From Sternotherus odoratus (lineage: Eukaryota > Chordata > Testudines > Kinosternidae), in contig JAVMKO010000006.1 of NCBI GenBank assembly GCA_032164245.1, forward strand, positions 5,533,001-5,597,000: 64,000 nt of DNA. The letters run 5' to 3'. Under the pieces are notes generated by a model. That model was not told where the DNA came from. It made no database searches and saw nothing but the letters and a program-made list of their open reading frames with translations. Shown here one piece after another: positions 50,601 to 62,600 of the stretch (position 1 is its first letter; each line of letters begins with the position of its first letter). The translations under genes and the position numbers were made by a program.

Positions 50601-53600
50601 TGCTCAGGATTTAAGTCACATTGAACAAGGCTATAATTACCCAGGTTGTCCATTTTACCCTTTTTAAAATATTGTAACAACATTTGTCTTCTTCCAGCCC
50701 TCTGGAACTTCCGGAGTAGTCTAAGATTTACTGAGAATCAACGTTAACAGTCCATAGAGCTCCTCCACAGATCTTTGAAAATTCTTGAATGCAAGTAATC
50801 CAGACCTGCTGATTTTTAATATCTAACTTTAATAGCTGCTGTTTAATCCTCACATCAGTTGGGGAGGCACAGCCTTCCCTACCCAGCCCTCCATATAATT
50901 CTGCAATCCCGATGTGGCCCTTGGCCAAAAAGTTTGCCCACGCATGTGGTATGGGGACAAACCCATGCTCTGAATGTCCCGAAACCTCCAACTGCCAAAA
51001 GCGGGGACTGGATGATATGGGATGGCACTCGCTAATTGCCCTGTTCTGTTAATTCCCTCTGAAGTATTTGGCATTAGCTGCTGTCACAAGACAGGATACT
51101 GGGCTAGATGGACCACTGGTCTGAATTAACATGGCCATTCTTATGATGCTGAGCTGATGCCAGATACAGGGACTTGGCTCATAAGACCTTCACTGTGAAG
51201 AAGACATTGAGCCTCCACTCCACTTGCTGTTGGTACAGGCCCAAAACACGATTACGTCCAGGCAGCAATCCAGGGAATGTGGTTCCCGCAGGCAAAACAA
51301 ACAGTTAGTATGTGATTCAACCTAAGGGAACATGAAGGAGCATGACGCATGCCACTTAAACCTGACCTTCACCAGATCCTTGCAAAGCGGATCTGCCATA
51401 GCTAACTGATCCCTGGACCCCGGAAACATTTAGCGGGCTATGGCACAATTTAGCTGAACTATAAAGACAGATAAAATAAGGAGAACTCTTGGTTAAAAAA
51501 AAAAAAAAATCACAGACACATGCAAGACGTCACTCTGTGCACAGAGAGAGTGAATGACCCTACATCTGAAGTTAGCCACTGAAAGGAAGAAACTGGAGTT
51601 ACACAGGCCTTTTCAACCCTCTGCTCCAAACATCCAGTGCCTGCCGGTGGCTCATGCAGTACCAACAAGTATTGACCTTCTAGAAGGGCCCCTTGTCTCT
51701 GCAGCACAAATGGGAATACATCAAGGACATAAAAGAACCACTGGTTTCCTTTTTAAGGCTGTCTCTACACTGTCACTTTCAGCGCTAAAACTTTAGTCGT
51801 TCAGGAGTGTGGGGGAAAAACACCACCCCGAGCTCTCCCGGCGATTAAAACCCCCCCCACCCCAAATGAGCGGTGATAACTTTATTATTATTTATTTTAT
51901 TATTAGCAGCTCCTGGTGATAAAGCCATCTACAACAACTGCCTTGAGCATCTCACTAGCTCCATCCTGGAGCCTCACCACTCCAATGACACCGCTCTCAC
52001 AGCTTTTAAACCATCTCTTCTTGATCAGAGAGCAAGTCCCTTATTCCATCCTCATCAGCCTCTGCTCTGCTTCTTTTGACACTCCTGACACCTTCTCAAC
52101 ATCCTCTTGTCCCTTGGCTTCCATTACTCTACCCTTGCTGGTTCTACTCTTACCTCTGTCCGCTCTGATACCAGGCAGCTCTGTGTTTTTGGGAACCAGA
52201 GCAGTTTGATACCAGTCCGCTCTGTTTTTGGGGATCCAGGGCGCAGTATCCAGCCTTCCTGTCTCATGAAAGACACTCCCCGCCCAGTCTCTGTTTGAAC
52301 CAAAACTGATCAGAGAAAAGGTCTGCAGAGAACAATGAAGGTTGTTGGGAGACATGCCTGGACCCCTCCTGACAAGGTGACAAGAATAAGACATCTCGAT
52401 TAGCATAAGGAATGGAGAACTGAGACCACTCCTCATGCCTCATCTGCATGAAAGATGGACAGGAATTAGCATGAAGAATGAAGAAAAGAGAACCACACTG
52501 AACTCTGGGACCTAAAAAGCAGGAATGCACTGCATTCTGGGAATCCCTGCTCCAAATGCTAATGAACCTTTGCCTGCACATACCCAGCTCAGCAATTATC
52601 AGACCAATTCTACTAATAGATCTTTGATTGATATCCAAAATACTGAAGCAACCTGGTTACATTGTGAGCTCCCTGAAGAAAACACCTCCCATAGCCAAGA
52701 GTGATCCGCTCCCATTGTCTATCCTAAAGAAAACCAACTTAACCAAGGGTCAAGGGCTGTTTCTCTCTCACTCTCTGAATTTTACTCTTTTGTGTCTGTA
52801 GCTTCCCCCATTTACTCCTCAGCAACGCTTCCTTTACCTCAGCTAAAAGATCCCTGTGGTGCCCAAAGATACTGTGGGGTTTGCTCATCGAGTTGGTTAC
52901 TGTGAAAGTGGGATAGGGACGGGTTCAACTTGGGGCACATAAGGGGGGGGAGAGGGAGCTGCTGAGAGTGCTGCTCAACTCAGCCCATTGAGACCAGGAG
53001 CACAGAAGGGAATCAGCTTGAGAGTGCTGGTTAACCCAGCTCACTGAGCACAGAGACACATAAGGGGATCAGCTGGAAAGTGCTGATTGACCCAGTCCGC
53101 TCAGACGTGGGTGGGTGGGTGGGTGCGCATCTAGTTCTAGGGCTGGAGGACCCCAGCCCCGGGGAACCTAGCAGGATAGCTCCCCTGGGAGGGGACTTGC
53201 AGAAGGAAGGAGTAGAGCTCCATATGAACACAAGTGACATAAGCAGCACATTAATATAATTACAGAACTACCTCCCCCCCCAGAAGAGTAACCCGAATAA
53301 ATGAGCATCCCCCAAAGTAATGGGCACATTTGATAACAGCTCCTCCAGGGCCTCTTTCTATAGGTAGCTATCCTCTCCTCTCAACTTCATCAGGGATCCA
53401 TCCTCAGCCCCTTACTCTTCTCTAGGTAATCGCAGCTTCACCTACCATTCCATGCCAATGACTCACAAATCTATCTTTCCCCCCCAGCCTGTCTTCCTCT
53501 ATCTATTCCCACATTGCAGCCTGTCGTCGCACATCTCCGCAATGACATGCTGAAAAGACATCTGGGTCACTCTAAATCCAGGAAAACAATTTCCTTCCGC

Positions 53601-56600
53601 CTATGCAGGAAGCACACGTACATGTGCCAAAACAGGGTACATTCAGTACTCTAGCTGTGATCAGGTTAAAACAAAAACTGTAAAAACATTGCAAAGCATT
53701 GAGCAAAAAAACAGAATGCGGAGACAAATCTGTGGCTCAGGATATTTTCTTATGAGGAGGACGGGTATGTAGTGGGAGAGTCTTAATGGCACTGGGCACA
53801 GAGGCCCTGGAGTAGGGGTTGGGATCTTGAAAGTTTAGTCATAGCTCATATCTCTGAAGTAAAGCTACTGTGCTTCCTGGGAAGTTGTGGTAAGCAATTG
53901 TTGCAAGTTGGTACCATCCCCATGACTTTCGGTGGGACCACACACGGTGTGCCTGACTTCTTTGACAGAGAATTTGCTTCCTGCAGCATGCCTTCATCCA
54001 TAGGACAGGAGTGCTCTCTGCAGTGCACCACTGGCTCTCATACCAACATCTTGATTTTCAGAACTGAGTGGCAATGGCAAAACTCCAGGGCTAATCTGCG
54101 CACTCACACACCATGCACCTATGGCTAGCTAAGCATCCAAATGGTCACTTGTATGCATAATCTTTCTTACTGCACAGGCAGGTTAAACACACAATTCTGG
54201 GAAACCAGGCCATTGGTTTCTTACTGAAGTTACTTTCAGGTTAATCCTCAAGAGCAAATTCAGAGGAGAAGGATAGTATCTTCCTCTGGCCTGCGGGTGA
54301 AGTAAAAAGAGAGAATCTGTCACGAAGGCGAGTGGTTCCTTGCTTGCCTGAGACTCTCTATGGCATGCCCCTAAGAAATGAGGATGGGGGACGAGTTTCC
54401 AAAAGAACCAGAAATCTCAAAGGCAAGAGAAGTGCCCCAGGATCGTAGGAATCACCAGACTGGAACAGATTCAAGGGCCACCATGTCCAATATCCTCTCT
54501 CCAACAGTGGCCAGTACTAGACCCTTCGGGGGAAGGTGTAATAACTCGTCAAACATGGATGTGATAATCTGCCCCTCACATTAAGCCTTACCTTGATCTC
54601 AAATAGTCATGAATCACTGTAAACCCAGGAGCATGATCTTTAACAGCCCTTCCAATTTTTTTGTAAGCATAACAACTCCTCTGGATATTCCTGACACCCC
54701 AGATAAATCGATGGGGCAGTTTTAGAAACTTCTCTTCTTTGAGGAGAGGAGGGGTAGGGAGCTGGAGAACTAACGGTGAAGCAGGAGCACAGGACATGCT
54801 ACTATTAATATCCACCCAGGAGGTGCCAGAACATTAGCAACGCTGCCTCCTCAGTGAGTGTATCTAACCCAATAGTCAAACCACAGGTTGGTGGGTAGTG
54901 GTTGTGAGAAGGCAACTTGTAACTAGAATCTCTTCACAAAATTCAGTTTGTTAAGTGGGGAGAATTTATTCTCCCTGAGTGAACTTGCAGAATTGCTGTG
55001 TTTGGGAAAAATAGGGAGCTGCTTTCTTTGACACAGGTTTTTACCCCATGAGGAAAGTACTTCTTTAGAGAAATCAGGTTCTCCAAAGAAAGTGAGGAAT
55101 ACTGGTAGCACCTTAGAGACTAACCAGTTTATTTCAGCATAAGCTTTCGTGGACTATAGCTCACTTCATGGGATGCATCCGATGAAGTGAGCTATAGTCC
55201 ACGAAAGCTGATGCTGAAATAAACTGGTTAGTCTCTAAGGTGCTACCAGTATTCCTCACTTTCTTTATGGATACAGACTAACACGGCTGCTATTCTTGAG
55301 GTTCTCCAAAGAGGATTTCCTCTACTTTGTCAAAGGATTTGCAACCAAAGGTTAAAATGTAACTTACACCCTGCAGCCAGGCTTGGAGCTGCTTTCTGAC
55401 CTCCCCAGCTGCTCACCCAAGCAAGACTCTGCAAAGAAAATATACAACCTCTCTTCTCACCTAGGGACAAGGCCAGAGGCCAGTTCTAAGCCACACTGGA
55501 AGGGGGAGGGGAGGGGGGCTATAGACCACAGAGTGGCTTCACAACTTCTCTGCACATGCTATTCAAGATCAGTAACTGAAGCAGCCTCTGTATTCTGGTC
55601 CCACCTCACCCCCAATCCTACTGCCATTCACAAATCCTCAGAAGGGCGCAGCATACTGCAAAGGAAGTCCATGTACCATTTGTCTGGGGAAGGAGTCCCT
55701 GTATCCCACCTCCCTACCCCTGAGCAACAAAATGATATGGATTCCACTACCATGGAGCCTCTTTACGAGCAGGGGATGGGGATGGATGTGCCAACTGAGC
55801 ATGTCTATAACAGATTCTGAACAGCCATTTTTGTCTGCCACATGGGGAAGATCTAGGAATGGATTAACATGAGAAGTGGAAACAGACGTGGATGGCTATG
55901 AAAATGATACTATGATCCTGCAAAAGATTAAGGCAAATCCTGCTGGATGGGCGCACCTATCAGAATAGAGCTCTGCCAGACAGTAGAAACGGCACTTCTC
56001 ATTCTGAATCCCTCCAACAATGCATTCATGAGGCAGCTCAAATCACATGGGCACAGGTGAGGCACACTTGAAACTAATCCCAGCCACTAAGAGAGGCACC
56101 TAACAGCAATTTCTAGGCTTCAGGGTTCTTTCCTTTTTACAGACAGAAAGACTCCGAAGCAATTGTTCATGCTGTAATTTTCCAGCTGGATTTCTAAGAC
56201 CAAGAGCAGTACCAGGCTCTTTTATAGTGAAAAGCACAGAGCCTTTCAGAAAACATTCCTTTAACAGAGACTTCACAGATTCTGCACACTAAAGAGGTTG
56301 GTCTCTCAATTGCAGCTATTACTTCTTTTCAAGAATAAGAAGCCTTACAAAAAGTAGATTAATGGTGGGAAATAAATATACTTCTATATAGATGTCTCTC
56401 CTTTGTTGCTCTGTATAATTATAGTATTTAGACACCAATCAGACTGGGGCACCATACTGCAAGGTGTTGTACAAGCAGCTAATGATAGCCCCCGCCCAAA
56501 GACTTCATACCTAAATACTCTTTCCCCTAAATCAGAGACAAGGAGTAACTGTTGATGGGGGGAGAGGGAGAGGGCACAATTTAAAGGTTCTGGTGGTATG

Positions 56601-59600
56601 CAACGGGGCTCAGGGAAGGACACACAAATCTTGGCAGAAATCTGTAGCTGCACGTGACCCCTGCATGCTTCCCCCCTGCTCTAAACATTAAGATCTGCAA
56701 GTATAAAACAGAAGTTATGCTCACTCCACCTACTTTTTGTCTGGGGGGAGAATTAAGGCCCAACGCTAGTGAGGATCTAAACTTCTATCACTTAAAAAAA
56801 AATCCATATTCAGTGTAAAAGGTTATAAGCAACAAATACAAGAACATGGATCCAAACTGTAAACTCTGTGGGGCAGGGTCTGTCATCTTCATACAGGTTT
56901 GTACAGCACTTAACACAATGGTTATATCTACACAGCTCGGAGCAGGAAGGCTCCCTGCCCAAGCTGATAGACTGGGGCTCACACTACCACACTCAAAACA
57001 GCAGCACAGACATTTCAGCTTGGGCTCAGAAGCCAAAGGAGAGGGGGTGGGTTTCAGAGCCCGTGCTGCAACTTCAAAGCCTCGTCTACGCAACTATTTT
57101 TAGAGAGCTAGCAGGAGCCTCAGAGGCCCAAGTCTGTCTAGCCAGGCTGTGAGGCTCACTGCTGTGAGCTATGTAGACATACCCAAGGAGGTCCAATCCC
57201 CCAACTGGGGCCTCCTGGCACTACTATAGTACAAATCAATAATACTTAAATGTACAAGCAGCCAGTTAAAGTGCAAAAGTACATTTGCTAGTGTGAAAAT
57301 CTGGGGGCGGAGGGAGGAAGAAAGAGTACCCTTTTCTTTGCCATTTAAAAATCATATTTTAAACAAATATAGAAAACAAAAAACAAAATTTCCTACTTGT
57401 ATTAAGCCTTAGATTTTGTTAAAGAAATTTAAGAATCCGTTTACTTTTCACTACTGATGCTGTTGGTTTACTTTTTTGAATTTGCCAGTCTGGGACAATG
57501 AAAATAGCCTCTTCAGTTTTGCTTCCTGGTTCCCCTGCAAGGCTTTCATTGAAAACACAGAACTTCTCCCCACCCCCAAAATAAATACATTGTGGAAAAC
57601 TTCCTATTCATCTTCTGTTTGGTGAAAGTTAGTTTATTCACAAGGTAGAAAAGTTGGATTAACTTTGATCTGAGTGCCCCTTGACCAATTAAAACCAAAG
57701 AACTGGTCCTGTGTGTTTTACAGAAGACACATGGATTCCACTCATTTAAATTCTCTTACAAGTATGGTGTGTGTCTTCCTAAACCAAATACACACTTACA
57801 ACAGATGTTTTACTTCGACTCACATGAACCCATTTATATAATTAAGTACTGAGTTTTTTTTTTAAAATAAAGGTTAACCTACAACTGCAGTTCTTTGCAG
57901 TACAGATCCACGAGATTTGGAGCATGCTCATTAGGCTCTAATGAAGAATGAAGGGGACAAAAGCTCCATAAACCCAGAGATTATAGCCACAGCCATTTTA
58001 AAAAATGAAATTATTGTGATTTATGTGACTAAGGTAAAGCAATCAACATTGTCATTTGTTGCAACATATCCTGAAGACACTACACATTTTGCAAACCTGT
58101 TCTGTATACAAAAGGATGCTTTAGAAATCAGTATTACCTATCTCTGTACAAGGATGCTTAACCACTGCTGTATGCAATTAAATGACAAATTTACAGAGTA
58201 TTCACAAAAAAAGAAAAATATAAACATGAGATTTAACGAATGCAGTACACACAGAGACTAACGGGAATACAGGAAGTCAAGATGTACCCCAAGTAGCCAG
58301 TAAGTCCAAGAGTCACAGGAAAAGACAAGGCAGGAGAGGAAAAGGAGTGCCCCATACCTCAGATGCAGTTTATTTTGTACTTTGAGTTTTGTAAACACAC
58401 TTCAGGCAGGAATCTCCAACTGCTGGGATTTGAACAGCTGCATAGTTGAGTTGTTAGAATGTACAAATACAAACTTGCTGCAGGCTTTATGATTGAAGTA
58501 CCCATCTCACAGATGTAAAGATGCATCATGATTACTTACTGAAGGGCTTGTCTACACTGACAATTTATAGCGCTCTAACTTGCTGGCTCAGGGGTGTGAA
58601 AAATCACCCCCGAGTGCAGCTTTAAAGCGCTGGTGTGAACAGGCTCCGAGCACCGGGAGCTGCACTCCCAGAGCTTGGAGGTAATCACCTGGCGGAGGTG
58701 CTTCAAAGTAGTTCCCGCAACAGCGCTTTGAAGTTTCCAGTGTAGCCATGCCCTGAGACTGCTCCCTTTGTCTCCTTTCTTCACTCAGGACTCTGCACCT
58801 TCTATCAAGCTCCATATCCCCTATTCCATTGGTTCTCAAAGTGTGGGTCGGGACCTCTCTGGGGGGTCACGAGCCAATTCTGAAGGGGTCGCAAGCCCCG
58901 AACAATGACACTGCCATGGGCTGCTGGCATCCGGCCCCTGCTGCTGCAGGCAGCCCATGCCCCTGCTGCAGCGGGCTGCCGGCGCCCCCATAAGGCTGGT
59001 CCCAGCTGCGGCTCTTGCCACTGCGGCCTGGTGGTGGCCCCACGAGTCCGGTCCGGGCCCTGGCTCCTGCTGCAGCGGGCTGCTGGTGCCTCCGTGGGGC
59101 TGCTGGAACCCCCCCTCCCCGGCCTCGGGGGGGCTGCTGGAACCCCCCCATCCCAGCCCCTGCCGCAGTAGGCTGCAGGCACCCCCCCCCCCTGCCCCTG
59201 GGGGGGTCGCGCTTAGTGGCCTAGTGTGGGAAAGGGGTCACCACTATAAAAAGTTTGAGAACCACTGCCCTATTCCAAACATCCCCTTTCCTCTTTCAAA
59301 TCCCACCCCAATCAGAGATCACAACCCCATTCTACAGGGTGTGCAAACAACCAAGATGGTCCCTGTCTCAGAGAGCTCACAAGCTGGGATTCAGACAAAA
59401 CTCAACAGTTGCACAAACACAAATCTGAAGGAAAGGGGAGCGTGTAGGAGGACAAGCTACTAGAGAAAGATGCATATGTATAAATTAATCCGAAGAGTGG
59501 CCTCAGTAGTCACAAGTGATTGCAAGTTAAACCAATGCCAGGTATTGTGGCACCTTAAATCCTCTCCTTCAAGCAATCCCTCCCCATTCGCAGTCATTCT

Positions 59601-62600
59601 CACACACCCTGACTCTCCTTATCTGTTGTTCTGGGTTTCATTTAAATTGCAAGGTCTGTCTGCCAGGAACCCTGCCTTGGTGAGGTTTTTAAAGCACCAT
59701 GTTAAATGAGAACCCAGTGTAATTTTTTTTTGTAATTATCAGTGTCCCTTCACAAACATCAAGCTGAGACACAGAACTTAAAGCAGGGGCTTTTAAGGTT
59801 TAAAGCAGACCTGGCTGATAGACTGCTCATTCACCCTCCAGCAGAACAATCAGATCCCGCCCAGGTACAAACCTAGGTTTCTCCTAATCTGCATGCACAG
59901 ACACGTATTTTGCCTATGTCAATACAATTAGTAAGTGCAATCGATGCAGCATAAGAAACCCTCTCCCCTGCAGAGTCACAAGTGTCTCAGAATTCATATC
60001 AGCATGGGGAATAACTTGAATTCAGATCCTGTATACGGCATCATGTCGTGTTATTGCTACATTACTGAGACAGGCTCCTTACCAAGTCTTCGGTAAAGAA
60101 AAAGTTTGAGAAAGTTCAAGATCTCAAATTTGTAACAGAATATGTGTTTAAACTTGGAATTACTCCAATCCCTAAAACACTGCATTTCACACAGTGACAG
60201 ACACCCTGTTATTCCACTTTGCACTTCAAACACTAGCAGAACATCTCTACAGATAACTTCACGTCAAAATGTCATAGCTATATGCACACCCCCAAGATAT
60301 CACTTCTCATTCCCATGACCACCATTCAAATCCATATTAATGTTTTAGACAATTTCACTTCAAGAATAAAAGGATGTAACTGCCTTCATGCCTTCTTCAC
60401 TATCATTTTTATTCTGTGTTAATTCGTAGAGATTTCCAAAGCACTGTAGTGATATAGGTGTTTATCTGTGCTAGGATCTGGCCAGGATACTGGGATACTT
60501 TCTGTACCTAAGTTCTAGCTGCAGTTTCCATTAGATATTTTTTCCCCAGTCTCTTGTTCTAAAATGCTGGGCAGGAGTGCAGTACGATATCAAGAGCTTG
60601 TGTGTTCACCAGAGATGAAATGCAGCCTTTGTGTTCCTGATCTACTCCACAGGGTACTGGGAGGCTTGATTCATGTTTATATAATGCTTTGAGATGCTCA
60701 TACGAAAGATACTATGGAAGTACTGCAAGGTGGGTAAATTGGAATTTTGCCAAGGTGGCAGAACGAACATCGATCCCTACTTTTTTGAACAACATTATGG
60801 GATTTTTAACAGGATCTCACCATGAAATGATTTGACAACAACAATGAGGGAAGGGGCACGAAGGATAAGACACTACCATACTGTTCAATGCCACTGAATA
60901 TCCCAGCCTCATTATTACAACCTCTTTTCAAAGTCAGCATGTAGGATATCCTTTATAAAGAACTGTAATAAAGGAAGTTTATAATGTCGGTAACATTCAG
61001 TAAACAGCACTATGTTTTATGCAAGCATGAACGAACAAGAAGATACATTCCTAACACAGCTTAGGCAATTGATGCATTGATATTTTACTGAAAAGGGTAC
61101 TTTCAAGATTGACAGGTCCAAATTTGTATCTGTGTACACCCACTGTAAGCAGATATGAAAATGACTTATTTATAGGCATTTCTTCTCCACCCTGAAATGC
61201 ATTCTGGAATCGAAAAAAATCAAATCAGTGCCAACAACTCAGAACTCATGAGCAACCCTACAATAAACCATTGTGCACCATGTAGTGGAGAAAGAGAGAA
61301 AAAATCACTAACAAAACAGATTTCAATTTTAAGCTTCCAAGTAACAGTTCTGAACAGCAACGTGGGCAGGTCGGAGGATGTAAAATAATACCTTAAATGT
61401 ACTGCTACAATTTAATGGTGAACAAAAATATTTGCTTAAATCCTCCATCACCTGCCAAAAAAAAAAAAAGACTAATTGTGCTTGAAGCTGTTAAGTGTCC
61501 AAATTTGTGCCCAATGGCAAATCATTTTATTTTCTTCTTTTCTAGGTTCACAATGCAGATCTCCCTACCATTAGTTTCTCCCTGTTTATAGGGGATCTTT
61601 CATAAAGGAACAGAGCAAAAACCAGTGGCCCAGGAATAAATGTAACTATTTTTAACTCATGGATTTTAAACTATGTATTAAGTGGATGGTGTCCTTTTCA
61701 CATATTGGGGGTTTAATTTTGTCAGGTTACATTACAGAAAACTTTTGATTTTACCCCTGTTTAGGATCTGTGCATGGGAAGCTGAGAAACTATCTTCAAG
61801 TTCCTGAAAAATTTAAAACACCAACACTTGGTTAAGGTGGGTTTTATTGTACATCTGTTAAGCTGAACTCGCCTTTTCAGATGCTCAGAGGAAAATTCAC
61901 TAGCAAAGGTACTTAGTGGTCTCTTGTAAAGCCCTCTGGAAAATACCTGTTTTTAGTATTTATGATTGTTAAATATTCTTGAGGTAGTGACTGTGTGTGG
62001 TACAGTGAAGAATGCACTAAAAACACTTTCCCATAGCCAACCTCCCACTTTCAGCAACCACTTCAGAAGTGTCACCAAAATTAACCTGTACAGTTTTATT
62101 TGATCTCACCTAACAATCCATCTCTAGTAACGGGTCAGCTTTTGTTGGCCCCTCATATGGTGGCTTAAGATAGGTTTCACTGTATGTTGTATTGTGTCAG
62201 TTCCACAGCCTCCTTTCCTAAGAGTTAAGAGCCCCAGTTCACTAACAAAGCTTAAATTCTTAAGCACTATTTGCAAGACATCCAATCCTGCGAGTTGTTA
62301 AACATCCTCAACTCCCACTGGCTTCTCAGAAGGTGGTCTGTATCTTACCAGGTAATGATCTAGGAATGGAAGTGTAATATGCATAGCTTTTATTTGACAT
62401 GGTTGTGTTTACAGTGTTTCCCATGTCAGTGTGGTCAGGGCCTCAAAGAGTATTTGCAGAATATACAATGCTAACTCACTCTATAGTGACCTGAAACTCC
62501 GTATGAGTTTTTGAAGAGCTGGCTTAATCTGCTTCCACCTCAGAAAGCTATTATTAACTCAGGGATAAACTTGCACCTTTTAATCAGGTGCTATAAATGA

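Noticed and set aside
58957..59463. 168-codon open frame
   Set aside because: It runs from the core of the hAT at 58827-59267 into its flank; compositional artefact.
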